Shown here piece by piece: positions 53,601 through 61,198 of a stretch of 64,000 bases of DNA. How positions within the stretch are numbered: the first letter of the stretch is position 1; the number at the start of each line of letters is the position of its first letter. Made by a program: the position numbers and the translations under genes. The notes beneath the pieces were generated by a model, which made no database searches, was not told the origin of the DNA, and saw nothing but the letters and a program-made list of their open reading frames with translations. The stretch comes from JAIWNK01 sp964453115 (lineage in GTDB: Bacteria > Chloroflexota > Anaerolineae > Anaerolineales > Anaerolineaceae), in the NCBI GenBank assembly GCA_964453115.1, contig CAYVRT010000008.1:44880-108879 (forward strand). Reading direction: 5' to 3'.

Positions 53601-54534
53601 GGTTGCACTCTACCACGACGACTATCAAATTGCCCAAACCTATTTCGAGCAAAACCTGCTCCTGGCGCGCAGCATCAATGACCGTCTCTCGCAAGGTTCG
53701 GCGCTGATCAACCTTGGCACCGTTGCTGGTTTTCAACGCCGTTTCACCGCTGCCAAACAATATCTACTTGAGGCACGCACCCTGTTGCACACCATTGGCG
53801 CCCGTCAGGATGAGGGCATCGCCATCTGGACTTTGGGATTTGTCCACCTCTTCAGCGGCGATTTTGGCGGAGCGCAGCTCTTCTTGGAGCAAAGCCTGGA
53901 ATTGATGCGCGAGATTCGCAGCCGGGCGAGCGAATGCCGCATTTATGCCGACCTGGGTCTGCTCGCTTTTTATGAGGGGCGCTATCTGGCCGGGCGTGAC
54001 CTGAGCCGCCAAACCCTGCTCATGGCCGATGAACTGGGCATTCGCGATACCAGCGGCTATGCCCTGACCAGCCTGGGACATTGTCTGGCTGCCCTGGGCA
54101 AAAACGAAGAAGCCCAAATGGCCTACCATCAGGCCGAAAAGCTATTCGCCAGCATTGGTCGCCCCTTTGCCAGCATTGATCCGCTGGCCGGGTTGGCGCA
54201 ACTCTACCAGTCACAGGATTCTCGGCTGCGCGCCCTGGGCTGTACCGAAAAGATTCTCGACCTGCTGCGGCGGGCCGAGGCAGGCGGCAGCCTCTCGAAC
54301 GAATTGTGTGGACTGATTGAGCCAAGCCGGGCCTATTTGGCATGTGCGCAAACCCTGCGCGCCATTGGCGATGAACGTGCCGCACAGATCCTGCTCGAGG
54401 GGCTGAAACAACTGAATGGCTGGGCAAATGCAATTGAAAACCTTGCCCTGCGTCAGGCCTTTCTCGAAAACATCCCGCCCAACCGTCTCTTGCTGGAAGA
54501 GGCGCGGCAGCACCTTCCACAATCCGGAGTATAA
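50602..54534 (+). CDS. GGDEF diguanylate cyclase fused to STAND ATPase and TPR domains
   Basis: A 1310-residue protein. Residues of the first 170 form a GGDEF domain with DIDHFKSVND, an intact active site RYGGDEF and an RxxD inhibitory site (RAND, 5 residues before GGDEF), so it likely makes c-di-GMP. Next is a degenerate AAA module lacking a Walker A Lys (SPEHGGQSR) but with LLITLDDAEQ. A second, complete NB-ARC/STAND ATPase follows, with Walker A GPGGAGKS, Walker B LLLVLDNFENV, LLVTSRNRL and GGMPLGIELAASW. The C-terminal third (from about 870) is tetratricopeptide repeats. No DNA-binding domain is found. It may use ATP-driven oligomerisation to gate cyclase activity. The start is uncertain (50602 or 50617); no strong ribosome binding site is seen. 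Confidence 0.85.
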   Translation: MQADPMTTGSLPPLPTHEMKGILPRSALNERLKAAIEQAQESNLPFSLLLLDIDHFKSVNDAFGHSAGDTVLLEFARRLVRLSRANDLIFRYGGDEFIILFPNTPKPQAAAVAQRLLSRIAEQPFPTEPPLLLSISIGVVAYPSDGHTAEDLFEVADRRHYQAKRSGRGRVVSEDPATPPHSLTAHVEEPPRLIERDQALDQVQRFLAAIPDQPRSLFTLYSPEHGGQSRFLSEVRKIARLRGYAVLSLRGGHALKARLYGALDMARQDWDGLPAPSKGLQALLNAIQQWLVDKGNAGLLITLDDAEQIDQASLDYIKQLFLEDTLPNLSLVYANSHPNLPDPMVEEILAYLPSGAVAMLQPISLAGVRLWVRHSLQWEAPQDFVDWLHAQTNGLPAMLHAALLYLVESGIVTSGPGGRNCRPDFSSLSLAEQLNEQKNRYSPGRTSSNLQTFIGREDEMRLVRQLLKSHRMVTILGPGGAGKSRLALQVAAESRRLYRNGAYLVRLAAVSDPDYLPSTLIREMNLPLSGDTNPRQQLLQHLQHKELLLVLDNFENVTEGAELISEILNQSNGAHLLVTSRNRLDLAEEHILELSGLPYPPADEIHIAHYSSVQLFVQNARRVRSDFTLSSENADCVAKICRLVGGMPLGIELAASWVQTLPCDEIATRLEGGLAFLRPSQTGLSDEQRSMMAVFDTFWESLSTTEQNTVCQLSVFKGRFSDDAARGVANASSFFLEALVARSFLRRTLRGRYELHELLRQYAAERLIEQPWLLNAALDQHRSFYLEFLQRRKPLLAQDPKVIDEMEADLENLRAALRRAIEQQHSPGFEALLVFTSFCQRTGNLHEGLSFVERAIQALRTNPQPSLFLGRALQQKASFLAWLNQNEEAIACAREALQIAADLGNLPLEAEARRSLGQILFQTSDYAAARAELENALFLARQEDLPLLEAEILLNLGNVTLDLDVGRLELAQDAYAQALAIFRRLNNLSRQCGALNNLGLVALYHDDYQIAQTYFEQNLLLARSINDRLSQGSALINLGTVAGFQRRFTAAKQYLLEARTLLHTIGARQDEGIAIWTLGFVHLFSGDFGGAQLFLEQSLELMREIRSRASECRIYADLGLLAFYEGRYLAGRDLSRQTLLMADELGIRDTSGYALTSLGHCLAALGKNEEAQMAYHQAEKLFASIGRPFASIDPLAGLAQLYQSQDSRLRALGCTEKILDLLRRAEAGGSLSNELCGLIEPSRAYLACAQTLRAIGDERAAQILLEGLKQLNGWANAIENLALRQAFLENIPPNRLLLEEARQHLPQSGV

Positions 54535-54543
54535 CCACAACCG

Positions 54544-55539
54544 ATGGATAAACAAAGTCGCGCCCTCTTTGACGCAGCCATTCTGAACGAAGCCTGCATC
54601 CGTTTTGGCATTCATCCCAACCAGGCCCAATTGCTGGATGGTTTTGAAAATCAGCTCTTTGAATGCTCGCGCCAGAATGGGCCCGTCATTCTACGCATTG
54701 CTCACAGCCTGCACCGTTCGCCCAGCCAAACCGAGGCCGAATTGGATTGGCTGCGCCACCTTAAGGCACATCAGGTTCGCGTCGCTGGGCCTTTGGCCTC
54801 AGAGCGCGGGGCATGGGTCGAAGTGCTGCCCGCCCGTGATGGTTCCTGTTTTTCAGCGGCCTGCTTTGAAAAAGCTGCCGGGCGCCACCCGCGCCGCGCA
54901 GACTGGACACCCGAATTATTCGAACAAATGGGGCGGCTGATGGGCCATATGCATCGCCTGGCGCGCACCTACACCCCACAAGCCGCCCGCCCGCATTGGC
55001 ACGCGGAGCAAATCAACTTTGCGGCGCGCTATTTGCCGCCTGGCAATCAGGCGGTGATCGAACAGCACAATCAACTGCTGGAACACTTGCTTGCCCTGCC
55101 AACCACACCCGAACAATATGGCCTGATTCATCAGGACATGCACAGCGGCAATTTTTTCATCCATGAGGGGCAAATTACGCTCTTCGATTTTGATGATTGT
55201 GCGTATGGCGCGTATGCATATGACATTGCCATGGCCCTGTTCTACATCCTGCCGCATCACTGCACTGCACAGGAGATTCCGCTGGCGCGCAATTTCCTGC
55301 AACCCTTCCTGCAAGGCTACCACCTGGAAAACGACCTGCCGCTCAATTGCCTGGCCCACATTCCAGCCTTCCTCAAGCTGCGCGAGATTGATTTATACGT
55401 TGCCATTCACCGCAGCCTGGATTTGAACGACCTGGATGCCTGGTGCGCCAGTTTTATGGACGGGCGAAAAGAACATATCGAAGCTGGATTGCCCTACCTA
55501 GTGACAGAGGAAGAATTTCTGCAACAGGTTGTGATATGA
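54544..55539 (+). CDS. Aminoglycoside phosphotransferase-like kinase
   Basis: A 331-residue protein kinase-like fold of the APH/homoserine kinase II group. ATP site VILRIAH, catalytic loop HQDMHSGNFF near 198 and metal motif LFDFDDCAYG near 218 are present. Possible substrates include small alcohols or amino sugars, but none is supported. It begins 9 bp after the GGDEF-STAND gene and ends in an ATGA overlap with the next gene, so the three form one operon. Confidence 0.85.
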   Translation: MDKQSRALFDAAILNEACIRFGIHPNQAQLLDGFENQLFECSRQNGPVILRIAHSLHRSPSQTEAELDWLRHLKAHQVRVAGPLASERGAWVEVLPARDGSCFSAACFEKAAGRHPRRADWTPELFEQMGRLMGHMHRLARTYTPQAARPHWHAEQINFAARYLPPGNQAVIEQHNQLLEHLLALPTTPEQYGLIHQDMHSGNFFIHEGQITLFDFDDCAYGAYAYDIAMALFYILPHHCTAQEIPLARNFLQPFLQGYHLENDLPLNCLAHIPAFLKLREIDLYVAIHRSLDLNDLDAWCASFMDGRKEHIEAGLPYLVTEEEFLQQVVI

Positions 55540-56672
55540 CCCCACCCGAGAAACGACCCTGGGTGCGCTGGCGCGAGCAACGGCGGCAGGCCGCCCGGCG
55601 CATGACCGAAGCCCTGCAACCCTATCGCCTGGCAGCCCTGTTGGAACGCATTCAAACACGCCGCCTGGAAGAGGCCGAGACACCCCCAACGCCCCAAAGC
55701 ACACAGCCCGGATGCGCGCTGCTGATCCTCAACCCCGTTTCCGGGTTGGTTAGCCCGGCCATTCGGCGCCGCAAATTTGAGCAGCACTTTGCCCGCCGCG
55801 GCTGGCAATTTGAAATTTACGAAACCACCGGCAAGGAAGACCTGCCAGCCCTGATTCGGGAACGGGTGGAGGCCGGGCTGGATTTGCTGGTCACCTCCGG
55901 CGGCGATGGCACCATCTCCGCCGCAGCCACCGGCTTGCTTGGCAGCCAGGTACCGCTCGGCATCCTGCCCACCGGCACAGGCAACATGTTCGCACGCGAC
56001 CTGGGCATTCCCTTCGACCTCGACCAGGCCATGGAACTGATCACCGGCGAACACGCCATTCGTCGCATTGATCTAATGCAAACCCAGGGGCGCGCACTGG
56101 TGATGAACCTGAGCATTGGCTTCACTGCCCAAACCATCCGCCAAACCGACCGGGCGCTCAAACAGCGGCTGGGCATGATTGCCTATGTGGGTGTGGGGGC
56201 AGCAAATTTGCTTGGCTTGCGTTTGCAGCCTTTTCGCATCCGGGTAGATGGACGGTCTGTGCGGGTGCGCGCCTCCGAACTGATGGTTGCCAACTCGAGC
56301 CTGATTGGCATCCGCAACCTGCCGCCGGATATTGTCATTGAACCCGATGATGGCTTTGTGCAAATTTGCACCATTCGCGCCAAAACTGCGCTCGATTGGC
56401 TGGCAGTGCTTGGCAACATCATTGCCAGACGCCCCGAGCGCAACCCGCATGTCCACTGCCTGACCGCCACGCGCAACATCCAAATCGTCACCAAACGGCG
56501 CATGTGCGTCCAGGGGGATGGTGAACTGCTCGGCGAGACGCCGGTTGAAATTCAGATTCTGCCAGCGGCACTGCCCATCATCGTCCCGGCACAGCGCCCC
56601 GGGCTATGGGTCGAACGGGTGCGGCAGTTACTCAACGTCACACAGGGCAACATTCTGCCGCCACACGCCTAA
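55536..56672 (+). CDS. Diacylglycerol kinase-family lipid kinase
   Basis: A 378-residue DAGK catalytic-domain protein with an N-terminal helical extension (about 1-60, rich in Arg). LLILNPVSG near 62, TSGGDGTISAAATGLLG near 115 and the catalytic-loop GILPTGTGNMFARDLGI near 140 are typical; the C-terminal beta domain contains IEPDDGFVQI and QGDGELLG. It phosphorylates a lipid or sphingoid base, the latter being possible given the SPT-like gene at 3362. ATGA junction with the kinase gene upstream. It ends 4 bp into the convergent protease gene. Confidence 0.85.
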   Translation: MTPPEKRPWVRWREQRRQAARRMTEALQPYRLAALLERIQTRRLEEAETPPTPQSTQPGCALLILNPVSGLVSPAIRRRKFEQHFARRGWQFEIYETTGKEDLPALIRERVEAGLDLLVTSGGDGTISAAATGLLGSQVPLGILPTGTGNMFARDLGIPFDLDQAMELITGEHAIRRIDLMQTQGRALVMNLSIGFTAQTIRQTDRALKQRLGMIAYVGVGAANLLGLRLQPFRIRVDGRSVRVRASELMVANSSLIGIRNLPPDIVIEPDDGFVQICTIRAKTALDWLAVLGNIIARRPERNPHVHCLTATRNIQIVTKRRMCVQGDGELLGETPVEIQILPAALPIIVPAQRPGLWVERVRQLLNVTQGNILPPHA

Positions 56673-57457
56673 GCCGATTGCACCAGGCGGCGATATTCGG
56701 GAGAGGCCGCATATTGACGCAGTTTTTGAATGCGGCGCACAATCATCGGGTGGGTTGCCAGCGTTTCCGAAAGCAAGTTGCTCAACGAATCATCCTGCTG
56801 TTCAATCATTGCCAGGGCATGTTTCAATTCAGCCTGCGTGTTGATGTCGCCAACCACCAGCTGCACCAGGGCCGAAATGGATTTGTTCAAATTTCCGCAG
56901 GCAATCAGCCCGGCACGGTCTGCCGAATATTCGCAGGCACGGTTCCACCAGCGAAAGACAAACACCAGCAAAAAGGCCGCTCCAAGCGGCATGGGCACAC
57001 CGGCCATCCCACCCACCAGCGTGTTCAGCCAGGTGTGCCCCAAGGCCACATGTCCAAGCTCATGCCCAACAATGAAACGCATCTCATCCGCATCCATCAC
57101 ATCAAAGAGCGAAGAATGCAACACCACCACATTCGGGTCTGCCAGGCCAAAGGTGTAGGCATTCAACTCGCGGCGGCGAATGACAAAAGTCTGCACCGGC
57201 CCAACACGCAGCCTAGCACGGCACTCTTCCACCAACGCCGCCAGCCCGGGCAAAGCCTGGGGGGTGACAGATTGCGCCGCCTGCATCAACTGCTGATGGT
57301 GAGCGCGATTGGCCTGCCCGGCAAAAAAGACCAGCACCAGCACCAACAACGGGCTGAGGCAAAGGGTTGGCACCGAAGTGAGCAACAGCGCCACCACAAT
57401 CAGCAACAGGGTGACAATCAGAATCAGCGTTTCGTTGGCATAGCGATATTGTGTCAT
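56669..57457 (-). CDS. M48 family metalloprotease (HtpX-like)
   Basis: A 262-residue membrane protease with two N-terminal helices (about 10-45), a zinc motif FIVGHELGHVALGH near residue 127, further helices and the third ligand region ACEYSADRAG near 175. It probably degrades misfolded membrane proteins. The start at 57457 lies 1 nt after the pyrFE stop, so it is cotranscribed with the pyrimidine genes, an unexpected neighbour. A longer start would extend into pyrFE. Confidence 0.88.
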   Translation of the reverse strand: MTQYRYANETLILIVTLLLIVVALLLTSVPTLCLSPLLVLVLVFFAGQANRAHHQQLMQAAQSVTPQALPGLAALVEECRARLRVGPVQTFVIRRRELNAYTFGLADPNVVVLHSSLFDVMDADEMRFIVGHELGHVALGHTWLNTLVGGMAGVPMPLGAAFLLVFVFRWWNRACEYSADRAGLIACGNLNKSISALVQLVVGDINTQAELKHALAMIEQQDDSLSNLLSETLATHPMIVRRIQKLRQYAASPEYRRLVQSA

Positions 57458-57458
57458 C

Positions 57459-58883
57459 TCAAGCGTGCGTCTCCTTGAGGAAGGCCCGAACCGCAGCAAT
57501 TTGGTCAGCGGGGATGCGCTTGTGCTGTTCCCAATGGTCCAACAGAGCGGCCAGCGTCAACACGGCATGCAGGCGAAAGCCCGCCTGTGCCAGGGCCTCG
57601 GCTGCGCCCGACTGCCGGTCAATCAGCACCACCACATCCTGCACTGTCAGCCCGGCCTGGGTGAGTTTCTCAATCGCCTCAAACTTGCTGCCACCGGTCG
57701 TCGCCAGGTCGTCAATCACAACCGCTTGCTCGCCCTCGGCAAATTCACCTTCAATATCGGCGCGCGTGCCATATTCCTTGACCTCTTTGCGCGGATAAAT
57801 CATCGGCCAGCCCGATTGCAAACTAACCGCCGTTGCAATTGGCAGTGCGGCATAGGGCAAGGCCGCCATGCGGTCAAATTGCAGCGGCTGCAACAAATGC
57901 ACATAGGCTGCGGCTGCCTCGGCCAGCAAATCGGGGTGCGAAACCAGCTGCCGCAAGTCAATGTAAATGGGCGAAATCAGCCCCGATTTCAGCTTGAACT
58001 GTCCAAAACGCACACAGCCAGCCTGAAGCAGCCCCTCGGCCAGGCGCTCTGGCACACCATCTGAAACCGCTGGAGCAGCCACCTGACGGGCAGCCTGAAT
58101 TTCGCCGAGCAATTGCAGTGCGGCAGCGTGCGGGTCGGCGGCACGCGAGATGGCGCGCGAGACAGGGATGAGCATGCCCAACCCATCGGCGCGCAGCCCC
58201 GCCGCCAGCGCAGCGGCCAGGTCACCGCCCTGCGCCCCAACGCCAGGCGCCAAAATCCATAACTCGGGAGCCAGACGGCGCACCGCCGCCAGAGCCGCCG
58301 GATGCGTTGCCCCAACCACCAGGCCAAGATTATCGTTCGTATTCCAGGCCTGCGCCAGCAATGCCACTTGCTCAAACAAGCGCAAGTGCCGCCCATCGGC
58401 ATAGAGCGGCAGGTCTTGCAAATCTGCCGAGCCGGGGTTAGAAGTTTTGCAGAGCAAAAATGCACCGTGCTGTGCATCTTCAATGAATGGCGAAAGTGAA
58501 TCGCGTCCCAGGTATGGGTTGAGGGTGACGGCATGAGCGCCAAGTTCTGCAAAGCAGGCCCGGGCATAGGCCTCCGCGGTTGAAGCAATATCGCCCCGCT
58601 TGACATCCAAAATGACGGGAATTTCAGGCGGAACAGCACGGATGACATCCGCCAGCGCCTGCCAGCCGGCTGCGCCAAATGCCTCAAAAAAGGCCGCATT
58701 CGGCTTATAGGCCAACGCCACATCGGCTGTTGCCTCCATCAGGCGCAGGCAAAAGGCCCGCGCCGCCTCAGCCGTCGGCTGCGTCAAATCCGCCGGGTGT
58801 GGGTCCAGCCCAACACACAGCAGCGAACCCGTCTGCCGGGCGCGCAGTTCTAAGCGGGAAAAGAAACTGTTTTGCACCACCAT
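57459..58883 (-). CDS. pyrFE: Bifunctional orotidine-5'-phosphate decarboxylase / orotate phosphoribosyltransferase
   Basis: A 474-residue fusion catalysing the last two steps to UMP. Residues 1 to about 275 are PyrF, with CVGLDPHP, active-site VILDVKRGDIAST near 90 and GLVVGATHP. From about 290 is PyrE with FKLKSGLISPIYIDLRQL and the PRPP loop AVVIDDLATTGG near 395. The domain order F-E is the reverse of animal UMP synthase. AAGGAG is 9 nt before the ATG at 58883. It follows pyrB by 19 bp. Confidence 0.95.
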   Translation of the reverse strand: MVVQNSFFSRLELRARQTGSLLCVGLDPHPADLTQPTAEAARAFCLRLMEATADVALAYKPNAAFFEAFGAAGWQALADVIRAVPPEIPVILDVKRGDIASTAEAYARACFAELGAHAVTLNPYLGRDSLSPFIEDAQHGAFLLCKTSNPGSADLQDLPLYADGRHLRLFEQVALLAQAWNTNDNLGLVVGATHPAALAAVRRLAPELWILAPGVGAQGGDLAAALAAGLRADGLGMLIPVSRAISRAADPHAAALQLLGEIQAARQVAAPAVSDGVPERLAEGLLQAGCVRFGQFKLKSGLISPIYIDLRQLVSHPDLLAEAAAAYVHLLQPLQFDRMAALPYAALPIATAVSLQSGWPMIYPRKEVKEYGTRADIEGEFAEGEQAVVIDDLATTGGSKFEAIEKLTQAGLTVQDVVVLIDRQSGAAEALAQAGFRLHAVLTLAALLDHWEQHKRIPADQIAAVRAFLKETHA

Positions 58884-58902
58884 ATTATTGTACTCCTTTT
58901 GC

Positions 58903-59889
58903 TCAGGCCTTGCCAAGCACCATCGCCAGCAACGCCATGCGGATATACAGGCCATATTCCATCTGCCGGAAATAGGCCGCTCGCGGATCATCATCCACCT
59001 CAATGCTAATTTCGCCCACGCGCGGCAGGGGGTGCATGATGATGCATTCTTCGCGGGCGCGCTGCATCGTCTCGGGCGTAATCACATACGAGCCTTTGAC
59101 CTGTTCATATTGCGCCGGATCTTCAAAACGCTCCTTTTGCACACGCGTGACGTAGATAACATCACTCTGCCCCAGCACCTCATCCAGCGAGCGATATTCG
59201 GCCTGTGCAATTCCCGCCTCAGCCACCTCGGAGCGCACTTCTTCGGGCATGCGCAAAATTTCGGGCGAAACATAATTAATTTTGACATCATAGAGCGAGA
59301 GCAAGCGCGCCAGCGAATGGACGGTGCGGCCATATTTCAGGTCGCCCACCATCGTCACCGTCAGGCCATCAATGCGGCGCAATTCTTCTTGAATGGTGAA
59401 CAAATCGAGCAGGGCCTGGGTTGGGTGTTCCCCCACGCCATCGCCCGCATTGATGATGGGCTTGCGGGCATATTTTGCCGCCAGAGCAGCTGACCCAACC
59501 TCGGGGTGACGCAACACAATCACATCGGCATAGCATTCCAGGGTGCGCACCGTATCCGGCAGAGATTCGCCCTTGGAGACGGAGGAATAGCGCACCTCAT
59601 TGATTGGGATGACGCTGCCGCCCAAACGCTCCATGGCCGAAGTGAAGGAAGACGAGGTGCGCGTGGAAGGCTCATAGAACAGGCTAGCCAGAATCTTGCC
59701 CTTCAACAAGTCAAAGGCACCCAGGCGACGCACCATGCCCGACATTTCATGTGCCACCTCAAATGTATAGCGCAGGTCTTCACGGTCGAACTGTTTGACG
59801 GATAGAATATCCCAGCCGTAATAGGGGGCGCCCTTCTGGTCACCAAACGGCAAATGGGGGTTCGGACGGCGAATGGGGGGAACGTGCAT
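58903..59889 (-). CDS. pyrB: Aspartate carbamoyltransferase catalytic chain
   Basis: The 328-residue enzyme that makes carbamoyl aspartate. Carbamoyl phosphate motif FYEPSTRTSSSF near 67, GDGVGEHPTQALLDLFTI near 148, IMHPLPRVGEI near 280. The N-terminal 25 residues are a modest extension relative to Escherichia coli. No pyrI regulatory chain is seen, so allosteric control may be absent or separate. AAGGAG is 7 nt before the ATG at 59889; it is 31 bp downstream of pyrC. Confidence 0.96.
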   Translation of the reverse strand: MHVPPIRRPNPHLPFGDQKGAPYYGWDILSVKQFDREDLRYTFEVAHEMSGMVRRLGAFDLLKGKILASLFYEPSTRTSSSFTSAMERLGGSVIPINEVRYSSVSKGESLPDTVRTLECYADVIVLRHPEVGSAALAAKYARKPIINAGDGVGEHPTQALLDLFTIQEELRRIDGLTVTMVGDLKYGRTVHSLARLLSLYDVKINYVSPEILRMPEEVRSEVAEAGIAQAEYRSLDEVLGQSDVIYVTRVQKERFEDPAQYEQVKGSYVITPETMQRAREECIIMHPLPRVGEISIEVDDDPRAAYFRQMEYGLYIRMALLAMVLGKA

Positions 59890-59920
59890 GGCAAAACTCC
59901 TTGTACAAAAAAATGATGGA

Positions 59921-60979
59921 TTATCCAAAACGAAGATTGCGGCCAAAGCCCGGCGGCACCAGCACCTTGCCAGCGCGATAGGCCTCACTGCCGCGCAGCG
60001 TGACCGAACGAATGCGGCCCTGCACCAAAAAGCCCTCAAACGGCGTCCAACCGCAGCGGCTGAAGTTTTCGCTGGCGCGAATCTCCCAACGGGCGTCGGG
60101 GTCCACCTCCAACCAGGTATCGGGCTGCTTTGGCAGGCCAAAGATGCGCTGCGGGTTGGTATAGCAGCGCGCAATCACATCCTCCAACGTCAGTCGGCCT
60201 TCATGTACAGCGGTCAGCAAAAGCGGCAGGGCCGTCTCGAGGCCGGGGAAACCGGGCGGCGGCTCAGGGCCATCTTTCTCGGCCAGGGTGTGCGGTGCAT
60301 GGTCGGTCGCAAAACAATCAATCACATCCAGGTTATCCCACAGCGCCTGACGGTCCGCAGCACTTGCCAGGCGCGGGCGCACTTCGCCCCGGCCTTTGCC
60401 AATCTTTGGCAGGTCATCCTCGCACAAAAACAGGTGATGCGGTGTGACCTCGCAGGTGACGGCCAGACCGCGTTGTTTGGCGGCCCGGATGAGCAAGATT
60501 TCCTCACGCCGCGCCACATGGCAGATATGCACCGCCCGTTCGTAGAACGAGGCCAGCAGAATGGCTGCGGCAATGCTGCGCCCCTCGGCATGAATGGCAA
60601 TTGGACGATTGGCCGGCCAGCGGGCAAAATGCTCCATCCAGACGGTCATCTCCTCAAGGCAAAGCGGGCCATAGGTCTGATCCAGGTACATCTTCAACCC
60701 GGCCACCTGCCCGGCCAGGCCAGCGGCCAGATCCATATTACCGGCGCCCGCCCCAAGATATTGGGCATAATCGCAACGCGCCTTGCGCCGCGCCGCCTCC
60801 AGCGCCAAGGTCAGGGTACCGGCATAGGTCACCGCCGGACTGGTGTTGGGCATGGTCAGCACCAGCGTAAACCCGCCCGCCAATGCGGCAGAGGTGCCGC
60901 TATCCCAATCCTCTTTGTGGGTTGCCCCCGGCTCGCGCAGGTGAACGTGGGGGTCAATCAATCCAGGTAAACGGATCAT
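59921..60979 (-). CDS. pyrC: Dihydroorotase (CAD-type, short form)
   Basis: A 352-residue amidohydrolase forming dihydroorotate. Metal ligands appear as GLIDPHVHLREPG at the N-terminus, the likely carboxylated Lys in LKMYLDQTYGPL, HICHVA, CEVTPHHLFL and the catalytic Asp in FATDHAPHT. The N-terminal beta domain of type I enzymes is absent, so it resembles the dihydroorotase part of CAD. It is the first structural gene of the pyr operon, behind a leader with attenuator features. Start ATG at 60979 with AAGGAG. Confidence 0.93.
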   Translation of the reverse strand: MIRLPGLIDPHVHLREPGATHKEDWDSGTSAALAGGFTLVLTMPNTSPAVTYAGTLTLALEAARRKARCDYAQYLGAGAGNMDLAAGLAGQVAGLKMYLDQTYGPLCLEEMTVWMEHFARWPANRPIAIHAEGRSIAAAILLASFYERAVHICHVARREEILLIRAAKQRGLAVTCEVTPHHLFLCEDDLPKIGKGRGEVRPRLASAADRQALWDNLDVIDCFATDHAPHTLAEKDGPEPPPGFPGLETALPLLLTAVHEGRLTLEDVIARCYTNPQRIFGLPKQPDTWLEVDPDARWEIRASENFSRCGWTPFEGFLVQGRIRSVTLRGSEAYRAGKVLVPPGFGRNLRFG

Positions 60980-61001
60980 GGAAACTCCTTACAACAGCCA
61001 C

Positions 61002-61023
61002 AAAAAAAGAGCCGAACGGCTCT
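61002..61023 (-). terminator. Leader terminator (attenuator) before pyrC
   Basis: On the minus strand AGAGCCG-TT-CGGCTCT is followed by T7. It lies between the operon promoter and the pyrC start, just after the stop of a short leader open frame, so it probably decides whether the transcript continues. Confidence 0.8.
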
Positions 61024-61027
61024 CTTT

Positions 61028-61105
61028 TTAACAAACAATGAGAATAAGAATTTTGGCCTGCGCCCCATTGACTTGCGGGCGCCATTCGGCCAATTCCATC
61101 CACAT
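61028..61105 (-). CDS. Putative 25-residue pyr leader peptide
   Basis: An ATG at 61105 (or 61099) opens a frame of 25 codons ending with TAA at 61030-61028, 5 nt before the terminator stem. AAGAG lies 6 nt upstream of the ATG. The sequence MWMELAEWRPQ... ends in ILILIVC encoded by a pyrimidine-rich stretch. The frame's end next to the terminator is like the arrangement of E. coli pyrL upstream of pyrBI, where UTP-dependent RNA polymerase pausing controls ribosome position. Whether it is translated is not shown. Confidence 0.45.
   Translation of the reverse strand: MWMELAEWRPQVNGAQAKILILIVC
61053..61093 (-). promoter_or_regulatory. Strong hairpin in the pyr leader RNA
   Basis: Two stacked stems, TTGGCC/GGCCAA (61053-61058 with 61088-61093) and GCGCCC/GGGCGC (61060-61065 with 61077-61082), lie in the leader upstream of the terminator. 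It could be a pause hairpin; it lies within the leader peptide frame. Confidence 0.6.
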
Positions 61106-61135
61106 CCAGCACTCTTGTCTGCACATATCGGGGCA

Positions 61136-61163
61136 ATTGTACGCAAGAAACGCAGGCTGTCAA
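61136..61163 (-). promoter_or_regulatory. Promoter of the pyrC-pyrB-pyrFE operon
   Basis: On the minus strand TTGACA (61163-61158), 16-nt spacer, TACAAT (61141-61136), giving a leader of about 150 nt before pyrC. Confidence 0.8.
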
Positions 61164-61186
61164 GGGTCGAGTTTTAAAAACAGGTA

Positions 61187-61192
61187 TATAAT
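61187..61192 (+). promoter_or_regulatory. -10 box of a possibly leaderless larA-like mRNA
   Basis: TATAAT ends 6 nt before the ATG at 61199, so transcription should start at or next to the start codon. No ribosome binding site is visible before the ATG. The -35 region is weak. Confidence 0.5.
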
Positions 61193-61198
61193 GACTCT

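Noticed and set aside
58883..59003. N-terminal extensions of pyrFE, pyrB, amylosucrase, korA, GT-C and others
   Set aside because: Upstream in-frame sequence overlaps neighbouring genes and lacks conserved residues; internal starts with ribosome binding sites were chosen.
61002..61163. PyrR-binding attenuator or pyrimidine riboswitch
   Set aside because: No PyrR gene or recognised PyrR-binding loop sequence is visible. The short frame ending at the terminator fits a leader-peptide mechanism better, but this is not settled.
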